Shown: positions 6,403-14,545 of the stretch, one piece after another
Layout of the letters: each line of letters opens with the position of its first letter
How positions within the stretch are numbered: position 1 is the first letter of the stretch
Source of the DNA: Actinomadura opuntiae
Lineage (GTDB): Bacteria; Actinomycetota; Actinomycetes; Streptosporangiales; Streptosporangiaceae
Length of the DNA: 64,000 bases
Assembly: GCF_030283205.1 (NCBI RefSeq)
Contig: NZ_JASNWF010000017.1
Span: 186,001 to 250,000 of the forward strand
Direction of reading: 5' to 3'
Made by a program: the position numbers and the translations under genes
The notes under the pieces: model-generated
What the model saw: the letters and a program-made list of their open reading frames with translations, nothing else
What the model was told of the DNA's origin: nothing
Database searches by the model: none

Positions 6403-7593
6403 ATGACCAGACTTCTGGCCGTGCGAAGAAGATCCCCCTGGCGCGGCCTCGCCGCCGGCGTTCTCACCCTCGCCCTGTCCACCACCACCCTCACCGTCCC
6501 CGCGCACGCCGCCCCGGCCGCCGGCCCCGCGGCCTGCGGCGGCGTCCGCACCCCGGCCTTCCGGAGCGCGGCGCCCGACGCCGACCTGAACGGCCTGTTC
6601 ACCCGGTACGGGAACGACAACAGCCGGACCGACGACTGGACCGGCGCGGACGGCACCTTCTCCACCACCCTCCCCGGCGGGCGCGTCGCGTTCGTCTTCT
6701 CCGACACCTTCCTCGGCAAGGTCAACGCGGACGGCACGCGCTCACCGGTGATCGAGGAGGGCGGCACCACCCCGTTCCTCAACAACACGTTCGTGGTCAA
6801 GTCCGGCGGGCGGCTGAGCACCGTGCACGGCGGCACCCGCGAGAAGCCGGCGGCCGTCATGCCGCCGCGCGACGACAAGCACTGGTTCTGGGCCGGCGAC
6901 GCGATCACCGCAGGCGGGAAGGTGCAGGTCACCTACCAGGAGTACGAGCGGTTCGGCCCCGGCATCTGGGACTGGCGGTGGCTGCGCAACGTGGTCGCCA
7001 AGTTCCGGCCCGACCGGCTGTCCGAGCCCGTCAGCGTGACCCCGATCCCGTCGTCCAAGGGGATCTCGTGGGCGTCCTGGCTGGAGCGCTCGGACGGCAT
7101 GATCTACGTCTACGGCGTCGAGGACCTGGGCGACACCAAGTACATGCACCTGGCCCGCGTCCGCGGCGCCGACCTGGCCCGGCCGTGGGAGTTCTACGCG
7201 GCCGACGGGACGTGGTCGCGGAACGAGGCCGACTCCGCGCGGATCATGAGCGGCGTCGCCAACGAGTACAGCGTCACCCGCATGGGCCGCGCCTACACGC
7301 TCATCACCCAGGACACCACCGAGAAGTTCAGCACGAAGATCGTCGCGTACTTCTCGTGCTCGTCCCAGGGCCCGTTCACCGGCAAGACCACCGTCTACTC
7401 GACGCCCGAGACCGGGGCGAACGGCAGTTACGGCAACCCCAACATCTTCACCTACAACGCCCACGCGCACCCGGAGCTGAGCCGCCGCGGCAGCCTCGTC
7501 GTCTCCTACAACGTCAACAGCTTCGTCAACACCGACCACTACAAGAACGTCACTATCTACCGGCCTCGCTTCATCGACCTGAAGTTCGGCTGA
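6403..7593 (+). CDS. Secreted beta-propeller protein (DUF4185/DUF5005-like), copy 1
   Basis: A 396-residue exported protein: basic N-terminus, hydrophobic core near residues 16-30, and a signal peptidase I site around AHA-AP. The mature part has repeated blade-like motifs such as FVFSDTFLGKVNADG, NNTFVVKSGG, WAGDAI, YVYGVEDL and FTYNAHAHPEL, as in five-bladed glycosidase-like folds; I place it near the DUF4185/DUF5005 group without certainty. It is about half identical to the protein at 10232. A role in binding or cutting an extracellular glycan is inference from the locus. No ribosome binding site is visible, and box B abuts the ATG, so the start is only moderately certain. Confidence 0.78.
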   Translation: MTRLLAVRRRSPWRGLAAGVLTLALSTTTLTVPAHAAPAAGPAACGGVRTPAFRSAAPDADLNGLFTRYGNDNSRTDDWTGADGTFSTTLPGGRVAFVFSDTFLGKVNADGTRSPVIEEGGTTPFLNNTFVVKSGGRLSTVHGGTREKPAAVMPPRDDKHWFWAGDAITAGGKVQVTYQEYERFGPGIWDWRWLRNVVAKFRPDRLSEPVSVTPIPSSKGISWASWLERSDGMIYVYGVEDLGDTKYMHLARVRGADLARPWEFYAADGTWSRNEADSARIMSGVANEYSVTRMGRAYTLITQDTTEKFSTKIVAYFSCSSQGPFTGKTTVYSTPETGANGSYGNPNIFTYNAHAHPELSRRGSLVVSYNVNSFVNTDHYKNVTIYRPRFIDLKFG

Positions 7594-7596
7594 CCG

Positions 7597-8595
7597 ATGA
7601 CGTACCGACGGCATCGCCCGGCCCGCAACTGGGGCGCGCGGCTCCACGAGATCACCTGGTTCGGGATGCGCGCCGTGGTGCTGGAGAACGAGCTTCTGCG
7701 CGTGACCGTCCTGGCCGACAAGGGCGGTGACGTCGCCGAGTTCTGCTACAAGCCGCGCGACATGGACTTCGTCTGGCTCGCGCCGGACGGGATCCGCAAC
7801 CCGCGCGACGTGGCGGGCGGCGCGGGCGACGACGTGGCCGCGTTCCTCGACCACTACGAGGGCGGCTGGCAGGAGGTCCTGCCCAACGGCGGCGAGCCGA
7901 GCACCTACCGGGGCGCCGCCCTGGCGCAGCACGGCGAGGTGGCCGGGCTGCCCTGGGACGCCGACATCGTGGCCGACGACCCGTCCGAGGTGGCGGTGCG
8001 ACTGACCGTGCGGGCGCGGCGCGTGCCGCTGCGCGTCGTGAAGACGTTCCGGCTGGTGTCGGGCGAGGCGGAGCTGCGCGTCGACGAGGAGCTGACTAAC
8101 GAGTCGGGCGTCGAGCTGGAGGCGATGTGGGGCCACCACATCGTCTTCGGCGCCCCGTTCCTGCGTCCCGGCCACCGGATCCGGCTGCCGGACGGGGTCG
8201 CCGCCGGCCCGGAGCTGACGGTCGTCCCCGAGCACGGCGCGCCGAGCGACATCCACTACCTGTCCGGGTTCCGGGACGGCCGGTACGAGATCATCGACCC
8301 GGACGCCGGCCTCGGCCTGCGGGTCGGCTGGGACGCGAGCGTGCTGCCGGACCTGTGGCTGTGGCGGGAGCTGGGCGCCGCCCGCGAGGCGCCCTGGTGG
8401 GGCCGGGCGTACGTGGTCGGGCTGGAGCCGTTCGCCGGCCGCCCGACCGAGGGCCTCGCCGAAGCCGTCCGCAACGGCTCGGCGCTCGTCCTGCGGCCGC
8501 ACGAGACGCGGTCGCTGTGGCTGCGCGCGCAGGTGATCGAGGGCGCGGACGTGATCGGGGGCGCGGACGTGATCGAGGGGGAGGGGACGCGATGA
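7597..8595 (+). CDS. DUF4432 family / aldose 1-epimerase-like protein
   Basis: A 332-residue protein of the galactose-mutarotase-like beta-sandwich fold, resembling DUF4432 proteins: LRVTVLADKGGDVAEFCYKPRDMDFVW near the N-terminus, GGWQEVLPNGG, WGHHIVFGAPFL and WWGRAYVVGLEPF. The conserved His and Glu positions of the fold suit sugar binding and possible anomer interconversion. It starts three bases after the first propeller gene and its stop overlaps the SDR start by four bases, so it is in the same operon. The last residues (VIEGAD-VIGGAD-VIEGEG) come from an 18-bp imperfect tandem repeat that probably extended the C-terminus. Confidence 0.82.
   Translation: MTYRRHRPARNWGARLHEITWFGMRAVVLENELLRVTVLADKGGDVAEFCYKPRDMDFVWLAPDGIRNPRDVAGGAGDDVAAFLDHYEGGWQEVLPNGGEPSTYRGAALAQHGEVAGLPWDADIVADDPSEVAVRLTVRARRVPLRVVKTFRLVSGEAELRVDEELTNESGVELEAMWGHHIVFGAPFLRPGHRIRLPDGVAAGPELTVVPEHGAPSDIHYLSGFRDGRYEIIDPDAGLGLRVGWDASVLPDLWLWRELGAAREAPWWGRAYVVGLEPFAGRPTEGLAEAVRNGSALVLRPHETRSLWLRAQVIEGADVIGGADVIEGEGTR
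8533..8583 (+). repeat. 18-bp imperfect tandem repeat in the DUF4432 gene
   Basis: About 2.8 copies of a unit starting GTGATCGAGGGCGCGGAC, coding for VIEGAD, VIGGAD and VIEGEG just before the stop codon. Confidence 0.85.
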
Positions 8596-9401
8596 GGGCG
8601 GGCACCGGGGAGTTCGAGGGGCGGGTCGCCGTGGTCACCGGCGGGTCGCTCGGCATCGGCCGCGCCGTGGTGGAACGGCTCGCCGCCGACGGCGCCGCCG
8701 TCGTGTTCTGCGGCATCGACGGCGACGGCGTCCGCGCCGCCGAGACCGAGCTGCGCGGCGACGGCCTGGAGGTGACCGGCGTCGTCGCCGACGTCACCGA
8801 CGCCGGGCAGATGCGCGGGCTCGTCGGCCGCGCGGTCGAGGCGCACGGCGGCCTCGACACCGTCGTCACCTGCGCGGGGATCCAGCGGTACGGGACGGTC
8901 GAGGACACCGCGGAGGAGTTGTGGGACGAGGTCCTGAACGTCAACCTCAAGGGCGTCTTCCTCGTCTGCAAGGCGGCCGTCCCGGAGCTGCGGCGGCGCG
9001 GCGGCGGGACGATCGTCACGATGTCGTCGGTCCAGGCGTTCGCGTCGCAGGACCGGGTCGCCGCCTATACGGCCAGCAAGTCCGCCATCAACGGGCTCAC
9101 CCGCGCGATGGCGCTGGACCACGCCGCCGACGGGATCCGCGCCAACGTCGTGTGCCCCGGCTCGGTCGACACCCCGATGCTGCGCTGGGCCGCCGACCTG
9201 TTCCGCGGCGACACGAGCCAGGACGACCAGGTCGCCGAGTGGGGCCGGGCGCATCCGCTGGGCCGCGTCGCGCGGGCCGAGGAGGTCGCCGAGCTGGTGG
9301 CGTTCCTGGCCGGGCCGCGCTCCTCGTTCATCACCGGGGCCGAGCACCGCGTGGACGGCGGCCTGCTCGCCCGCAACCCCGCCGCACTCCCGGAGGCCTG
9401 A
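8592..9401 (+). CDS. SDR family oxidoreductase
   Basis: A 269-residue classical short-chain dehydrogenase/reductase. TGGSLGIG is the cofactor-binding glycine motif, CAGIQ replaces the usual NAG, and the catalytic Ser-Tyr-Lys set lies in SSVQAFASQDRVAAYTASK. The C-terminal GAEHRVDGGLL is typical of sugar-oxidising or FabG-like members. In this locus it most likely oxidises a sugar to its lactone or keto form for the SMP-30 protein next door. The ATG overlaps the previous stop (ATGA) and the next gene follows without a gap, so the three are translated in tandem. Confidence 0.9.
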   Translation: MRAGTGEFEGRVAVVTGGSLGIGRAVVERLAADGAAVVFCGIDGDGVRAAETELRGDGLEVTGVVADVTDAGQMRGLVGRAVEAHGGLDTVVTCAGIQRYGTVEDTAEELWDEVLNVNLKGVFLVCKAAVPELRRRGGGTIVTMSSVQAFASQDRVAAYTASKSAINGLTRAMALDHAADGIRANVVCPGSVDTPMLRWAADLFRGDTSQDDQVAEWGRAHPLGRVARAEEVAELVAFLAGPRSSFITGAEHRVDGGLLARNPAALPEA

Positions 9402-10214
9402 ATGCCCGACGCCCGCGTGTTCTTCGACGGCCTGGCCGGCAGCCCGCGCCTGGACCACCCCGAGTGCGTGGCGGTCCACCCCGACGGCAGCGTCTGGTGC
9501 GGCGGCGAGGCCGGTCAGATCTTCCGCGTCGACCCGGCGGGCGAGAGCGTCGAGCAGGTCGCCACCACCAACGGGTTCGTGCTCGGCATCGGCTTCGACG
9601 CGTCCGCCGAACACCTGTACATCTGCGACATCGTGCATCCCGGCGTGTTCCGCCTCGAGCTGGCGTCCGGCGAGGTGGCGCTGTTCGCCGACGGCGCGGA
9701 CGGGCACCGCTTCGTCAACCCGAACTACCCGGTGATCGACGCGCGGGGCCGCATCTACGTCTCCGACAGCCGCCAGATCGACGACCCCGGCCCCTCGGTG
9801 TTCCGGTACACGCCCGACGGCACCGGAGAGGTCTGGGACGAGCGCCCGATGGCGTTCGCCAACGGCCTCGCGCTGGCGCCCGACGAGTCGGCCCTGTACG
9901 TCGCCGAGTCGTTCCTGCCCGGCGTGACCCGCGTCGAGATCCGCCCGGACGGCACCGCGGGCGAGCGCACCACGTGCGCCGAACTGCCCGGCACGGTCCC
10001 CGACGGGCTCGCGTTCGGCCCCGACGGCCTGCTGTACGTCGGCCTCTACGAGCCCAGCGAGGTGCTGCGGCTCACCCCGGACGGGCGGCGGGAGACCGTC
10101 GTCCGCGACCCCACCGCCCACCTCCTCTGCCACCCGACCAACCTGGCGTTCCGAGGCACCACGGCGTTCGTGGCCAACCTCGGCCGCTGGCACATCAGCG
10201 CGTTCGACCTCTAG
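9402..10214 (+). CDS. SMP-30/gluconolactonase family protein
   Basis: A 270-residue six-bladed propeller of the SMP-30/gluconolactonase/LRE group. Metal-ligand-type segments are visible: HPECVAVHPDGSVWCGGEAG near the N-terminus, NPNYPVIDARGRIYVSDS, ANGLALAPDESALYVAES and PDGLAFGPDGLLYVGLY. Members hydrolyse sugar lactones to aldonates with a divalent metal. The ATG is directly after the SDR stop, with GGAGG six bases upstream. Position after an SDR and before a dehydratase and KDG kinase supports an aldonolactonase role. Confidence 0.88.
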   Translation: MPDARVFFDGLAGSPRLDHPECVAVHPDGSVWCGGEAGQIFRVDPAGESVEQVATTNGFVLGIGFDASAEHLYICDIVHPGVFRLELASGEVALFADGADGHRFVNPNYPVIDARGRIYVSDSRQIDDPGPSVFRYTPDGTGEVWDERPMAFANGLALAPDESALYVAESFLPGVTRVEIRPDGTAGERTTCAELPGTVPDGLAFGPDGLLYVGLYEPSEVLRLTPDGRRETVVRDPTAHLLCHPTNLAFRGTTAFVANLGRWHISAFDL

Positions 10215-10231
10215 CCCCCCGGAGGGCCCGC

Positions 10232-11407
10232 ATGCGTCTCATCGTTCGTGCGGCCGCGGCTTCGACGCTGGCCGCGACCGCCCTGTTCGCCCCCTCGACC
10301 TCCGCCCACGCCGCCGCACCGACCTGCGGTGGGAGCGCCGCGCCGACGTTCGGCACGGCGGCGCCCGACACGTCGCTGAACACGCAGTTCACCTCCTACG
10401 GCAACAGCAACGCGCTCCTGGACGACTGGACCGGCGGCGACAGCACCTACTCGGTGAAGCTGCCGGACGGCCGGACGGTGTTCGGCTTCTCCGACACTTT
10501 CCTCGGCAAGGTCAACGCCGACGGCTCGCGGCCGATGACGACCGCCGACGGCGGCACGACCCCGTTCGTGAACAACACCTTCGTCGTGCGGTCGGCGGGC
10601 GGTTCGCTGACCGGCACCGCGCACGGCGGCACCGCCGCGAACCCGACCGCGCTGCTGCCGCCGAGCGACGCCTCGCACGTCTACTGGGCGGGCGACATGA
10701 CGGTGAACGGAAGCGAGATCCAGCAGCCGTACCGCGAGTACAAGGTCGGGTCCGGCGACCTGAACGTGACCTGGGACCGCAACGTCCTCGCGCGGTTCTC
10801 CACCGGCGACCTGAACCGGCCGACGTCGGTCACCTCGCTGCCGTCCGCCACCGGTGTGATGTGGGGGTCGGCGCTGCTGCGGGACGGCGGCTACACCTAC
10901 GTCTACGGCACCGAGGACCTCGGATCCGGCGGCAAGCACATGTACGTCGCGCGGGTCGCGGGCACCGACCTGCGCGGGACGTGGAGCTATCTGGCGGCGG
11001 GCGGCACCTGGTCGGCGTCGGAGGCGGCGGCCGTGGAGGTGCTGGGCGGGGTGTCGAACGAGTTCAGCGTCAGCAAGCGCGGGAACTTCTACATCCTGCT
11101 GACGCAGGACACCAAGGAGACGTTCAGCGCGCAGATCGACACCTACCTGTCGTGCTCGCCGGCCGGGCCGTTCACCGACGAGAAGACCGTCTACAACACG
11201 CCGGAGGGCGGGCCGTTCGGCTCGTACGGCGACCCGGACCTCTACACCTACAACGCCCACGCGCACGCCTCGCTCACGACGGCGAACAAGCTGGTGGTGT
11301 CCTACAACGTCAACAGCCTCGACACGACGCAGGGGCCGACGAAGGACGTCTACCGGGACGTGAGCATCTACCGTCCGCGTTTCGTCGACGTCCCCGTGAC
11401 GGGCTGA
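10232..11407 (+). CDS. Secreted beta-propeller protein (DUF4185/DUF5005-like), copy 2
   Basis: A 391-residue exported paralogue of the protein at 6403, with a clear signal peptide (MRLIVRAAAAS then a hydrophobic run, cleavage near SAHAAA). It shares FGFSDTFLGKVNADG, NNTFVVRSAGG, HGGTAANPTALLPP, YVYGTEDLG, FSVSKRGNFYILLTQDT, TYNAHAHASL and the final YRPRFVDV. GGAGG stands seven bases before the ATG. Two diverged copies in one locus suggest subdivision of labour on one extracellular polymer, or an old tandem duplication with the intervening genes inserted between. No lipobox or wall anchor is seen. Confidence 0.8.
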   Translation: MRLIVRAAAASTLAATALFAPSTSAHAAAPTCGGSAAPTFGTAAPDTSLNTQFTSYGNSNALLDDWTGGDSTYSVKLPDGRTVFGFSDTFLGKVNADGSRPMTTADGGTTPFVNNTFVVRSAGGSLTGTAHGGTAANPTALLPPSDASHVYWAGDMTVNGSEIQQPYREYKVGSGDLNVTWDRNVLARFSTGDLNRPTSVTSLPSATGVMWGSALLRDGGYTYVYGTEDLGSGGKHMYVARVAGTDLRGTWSYLAAGGTWSASEAAAVEVLGGVSNEFSVSKRGNFYILLTQDTKETFSAQIDTYLSCSPAGPFTDEKTVYNTPEGGPFGSYGDPDLYTYNAHAHASLTTANKLVVSYNVNSLDTTQGPTKDVYRDVSIYRPRFVDVPVTG

Positions 11408-11411
11408 CGCG

Positions 11412-12359
11412 ATGGATCCGGAGCTGTCCGAGGCGCTCGCCGGGATGCCGTACGTGAGCCTGGCCGACCCGGTCAAGGCGCGGGCCGCCATGCGCGAACT
11501 GGCGGCGGCGCTGTCGGGGGAGAAGGCGGCCGACGACCGCGTCGAGGTGGCCGACCGGACGATCCCCGGCGGCGTGCCCGTCCGCGTCTACCGGCCGAGG
11601 CGCCCCGAGGGGCCCGCGCTGGTGTACTTCCACGGCGGCGGGTTCGTCACCGGCGACCTGGAGAACGAGCACAGCCGCTGCCTGGACTTCGCCGCCGCGC
11701 TCGGCATCGTCGTGGTGTCGGTGGACTACCGGCTCGCGCCCGAGCACCCGTTTCCCGCGCCGTTCGAGGACGCGTGGGCCGCGACCGTCTGGACGCACGA
11801 GAACGCGCCGGCCCTCGGCGCCGATCCCGGACGGATCGCGGTCGGCGGCGGCAGCGCGGGCGGCGGGCTGGCGGCGGCCGTGGCGCTGCGGGCCCGCGAC
11901 GAGGACGGGCCGCCGCTGGCGTTCCAGCTGCTGCTCTATCCGGTGCTCGACGACCGGATGGACACCCGGTCGATGCAGGCCCACACCGAGCCGCCGCTGT
12001 TCAACCGGGTCGAGGTGGAGCACATGTGGCGGCACTACCTCGGCCCGGAGCGGGACAGGGCGGGCTGGGAGACGCCGGTGTACGCCGCTCCGGCCCGCGC
12101 ACGCGACCTGTCGGGGCTGCCGCCCGCCTACGTGCTGGCCGCCGAGTCCGATCCGCTGCGCGACGAGGGCCTCGTCTACGCGCGGCGGATGATCGAGGCG
12201 GGCGTGCCGGTCGAGCTGCGGCACGTGCCGGGCGCCTACCACGGTTTCGACGGCGTCCTCTCGGCGGAGGTGGCGCGCCGGGCGCTCGCCGAGCAGCGGG
12301 AGGCGCTGCGCGCCGCGTTCGGCATCGACCCTGGACATGGTGGTACATCAAGTGATTAG
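11412..12359 (+). CDS. Alpha/beta hydrolase, acetyl-esterase (HSL) type
   Basis: A 315-residue hydrolase of the hormone-sensitive-lipase family. The oxyanion motif HGGG is at 74-77, the nucleophile serine is S148 in GGGSAGG, the acid is in ESDPLRDE near residue 250 and the histidine in GAYHGFD near 275. Such enzymes remove short acyl groups; in this setting an O-acetylated sugar is the likely substrate. It starts four bases after the propeller stop. Its last codons overlap operator-like box C, so the gene end and the regulator promoter share DNA. Confidence 0.88.
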   Translation: MDPELSEALAGMPYVSLADPVKARAAMRELAAALSGEKAADDRVEVADRTIPGGVPVRVYRPRRPEGPALVYFHGGGFVTGDLENEHSRCLDFAAALGIVVVSVDYRLAPEHPFPAPFEDAWAATVWTHENAPALGADPGRIAVGGGSAGGGLAAAVALRARDEDGPPLAFQLLLYPVLDDRMDTRSMQAHTEPPLFNRVEVEHMWRHYLGPERDRAGWETPVYAAPARARDLSGLPPAYVLAAESDPLRDEGLVYARRMIEAGVPVELRHVPGAYHGFDGVLSAEVARRALAEQREALRAAFGIDPGHGGTSSD

Positions 12360-12377
12360 ATGACTTGACTTCTTGCG
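12348..12377 (+). promoter_or_regulatory. Operator-like box C upstream of the GntR gene
   Basis: TCAAGT (12348-12353) and ACTTGA (12363-12368) form an inverted repeat; TTAGATGACTTG (12356-12367) matches boxes A and B, but the TCTAGAT half is not conserved. It lies 20-50 bases before the gntR ATG and runs into the end of the esterase gene. It is consistent with autoregulation. Confidence 0.55.
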
Positions 12378-12396
12378 GGAGTGAACGAGGTAGACG

Positions 12397-13089
12397 ATGT
12401 CCAAGGATGTGGCCCGGCCCAGTCTCTCCGACGCGCTCACCGAGCGCGTGCTGGAGCTGATCCGCTCCGGCGGGCTGGGTCCGGGCGACCGGCTGCCCTC
12501 GGCGCGGGAGCTGTCGGAGCGCTTCGCGGTGACCACGCCGACCCTCCGCGAGGCGCTGCGCCGGCTGGAGGCCACCGGCGCGGTGCAGATGCGGCACGGC
12601 TCGGGGATCTACGTGGGCGCCGACCTCGAACGGGTCGTCATCCCCAACCCCAACGTCCGGCCGCTGCAGGGCGACCGGCTGCTGGAGCTGCTGGACGCCC
12701 GGCTGCTCATCGAGCCGCCGCTCGCCGCGATGGCCGCCCGCCGCGCCGCGCCCGCCGACCTGGACCGGCTGCGCGCCGTCCTGGACCAGGCGGGCCGGCA
12801 CCTGGAGGGCGAGGACGCCGAGCTGGACGCCGCCAACCGGACCTTCCACCGCGCCGCCGCCCAGGCGTCCGGCAACGCGGTGCTCGGCGAGGTCATCGAC
12901 TCGCTGCTGTCGGTGCACGGCGCCGAGCAGCGGGAGATACTGCGGATCTTCGACGACCGGCGCCGCGACCACGAGGAGCACCGCGCCATCCTCGACGCCA
13001 TCGAGGCCGGCGACGACGGGCGCGCCGAGGAGCTGATGCGGGCGCACCTGCTCGACGTCACGAAGGTCATCGAGTCCCGGCTCACCTGA
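12397..13089 (+). CDS. GntR family regulator, FadR subfamily
   Basis: A 230-residue regulator. The winged helix occupies residues 1-75 with the GntR signature PGDRLPSARELSERFAVTTPTLREALRRLEATG, and the C-terminal FCD domain (about 90-225) carries LLDARLLIEPPLAAMAARR, NRTFHRAAA and the final HRAILDAIEAGD with histidines likely to bind a metal and a carboxylate ligand. GAGG lies seven bases before the ATG. FadR-type FCD regulators often sense sugar acids, which suits the KDG pathway around it. The three boxes at 4648, 6382 and 12348 are candidate targets. Confidence 0.92.
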   Translation: MSKDVARPSLSDALTERVLELIRSGGLGPGDRLPSARELSERFAVTTPTLREALRRLEATGAVQMRHGSGIYVGADLERVVIPNPNVRPLQGDRLLELLDARLLIEPPLAAMAARRAAPADLDRLRAVLDQAGRHLEGEDAELDAANRTFHRAAAQASGNAVLGEVIDSLLSVHGAEQREILRIFDDRRRDHEEHRAILDAIEAGDDGRAEELMRAHLLDVTKVIESRLT

Positions 13090-13250
13090 CCGCACCGTCC
13101 GACCCACCCGTCCGCCGCACCCCTCCGACGCACCCCCTCCGACCCACCCGTACGAACAGGCCGCTCGCCCCGCGGGGCCGGCGGTCCCGCTCGGCACACC
13201 CTCGCCACCCTCCTCACCCTCCGACCTCCCCACCCACCCCATGAACCAAG
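13090..13250 (+). other. C-rich, G-poor intergenic leader
   Basis: Between the gntR stop and the binding-protein gene the plus strand is strongly C over G, especially 13090-13160 and 13200-13250, with a 14-bp direct repeat TCCGACCCACCCGT at 13098 and 13138. The composition resembles a Rho-utilisation region, and no promoter motif or operator-like box is clear, so the transporter may be read through from gntR with conditional termination. Confidence 0.4.
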
Positions 13251-13259
13251 GAGGCCCCC

Positions 13260-14537
13260 ATGCCGTCGATGCGCACGCGCACGACCGCCGTCCTCGCGGC
13301 GGCCGCGGCGCTGGCCGCCGTCGCGGGCTGCGCCTCGGGCAACGACTCCGGCGGGTCGAAGTCCGGGCTCAGGCTCTACAACGACAAGGGCGCGTGGAAG
13401 CCCTTCTTCGAGCAGATGAGCGCGCTGGGCAAGCAGCAGACCGGGCTGGAGATGACGCCGGTCGGCTACACCGACGAGCCGACCTACACCGCGTTCATCA
13501 AGTCCTCGTTCCGCACCAAGGTCAAGCCGGACCTGTTCACCTGGACGACCGGCGGCCGCCTCGAGGAGATCGTCAAGCAGAACCAGGTCGCCGAGACGAC
13601 CTCGATCTGGCGGGACGGGATCAGGAGCGGCGACCTCACCCAGGACCTGGCCAAGTACTACACGGTCGGCGGCAAGCAGTACTGCGTGCCGCTCAACACC
13701 GCGTACTGGGGCATGTTCTACGACAAGAAGATCTTCGCGAAGTACGGTCTGAAGCCGCCCACCACCTGGGCGGACCTGATGAAGACCGCCCAGACGCTGA
13801 AGAGCAAGGGCCAGGTGCCCTTCAACCAGACCACCCCGACCTCCCTGTTCTCCTTCGCGTGGTTCGAGCAGCTGCTCGCAGGCACCGACCCCGACCTGTA
13901 CGAGCGGCTGTCGACCGGGCAGGCGTCCTACACCGACCCGGGCGTGGTCAAGGTGATGCAGCAGTGGAAGTCGATGATCGACGCCGGGTACTTCTCCAAC
14001 CCCGGTGACAAGGCCGACCCGGCGGACCACTTCAAGTCCGGCGACGCCGCCATGGTCATCAACGGGACCTGGTTCAACACGAGCATGACCCAGCGCGGCC
14101 TCAAGCAGGGCACCGACTACGGGTTCTTCTTCATCCCGAACGTGAACCCGTCCCTGCCGAAGCGGTCGCTGGTCTTCGAGAGCGGGCCGCTGTGCTCGCT
14201 GCGCAAGGCGCCCGACGCGGCCGCCAGCACCAAGTACCTGAAGTGGTGGATCACCCCGGCCGCGCAGGAGAAGTGGGCCAACGCCCGCGGCGACGTGTCG
14301 GGCAACCCGAAGGTGAAGGTCGCCGACCCCGAGCTGGACAAGGTCACCAAGGAGGCCGCGGGCGGCGGGAACCGGCTGGTGCTGCGCTACTTCGAGGCCG
14401 CGCCCGCCCCGGTGCTGACCGCCGCGCTGAGCGGCTTCGACGGCTTCCTCAGCAAGCCCGGCTCGTACATGAAGGTGCTCCAGGACGTCCAGAAGGCCAA
14501 CGAGGAGTACTGGAAGACCCACAAGGCCGGAAGCTGA
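13260..14537 (+). CDS. Sugar ABC transporter substrate-binding lipoprotein
   Basis: A 425-residue family 1 extracellular solute-binding protein (COG1653 type). The signal peptide ends in a lipobox, VAGC, with the acylated cysteine at 24. Typical segments are LEEIVKQNQVAETTSIW, YYTVGGKQYCVPLNTAYWGMFYDKKIF, and PTTWADLMKTAQTLK. AAGGAGG precedes the ATG. It is followed by two permease genes but no ATP-binding gene, as in actinobacterial carbohydrate transporters served by a shared MsiK/MsmK-type ATPase elsewhere. The bound sugar is presumably the oligosaccharide released by the secreted propellers. Confidence 0.92.
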   Translation: MPSMRTRTTAVLAAAAALAAVAGCASGNDSGGSKSGLRLYNDKGAWKPFFEQMSALGKQQTGLEMTPVGYTDEPTYTAFIKSSFRTKVKPDLFTWTTGGRLEEIVKQNQVAETTSIWRDGIRSGDLTQDLAKYYTVGGKQYCVPLNTAYWGMFYDKKIFAKYGLKPPTTWADLMKTAQTLKSKGQVPFNQTTPTSLFSFAWFEQLLAGTDPDLYERLSTGQASYTDPGVVKVMQQWKSMIDAGYFSNPGDKADPADHFKSGDAAMVINGTWFNTSMTQRGLKQGTDYGFFFIPNVNPSLPKRSLVFESGPLCSLRKAPDAAASTKYLKWWITPAAQEKWANARGDVSGNPKVKVADPELDKVTKEAAGGGNRLVLRYFEAAPAPVLTAALSGFDGFLSKPGSYMKVLQDVQKANEEYWKTHKAGS

Positions 14538-14545
14538 GCCCCGTC

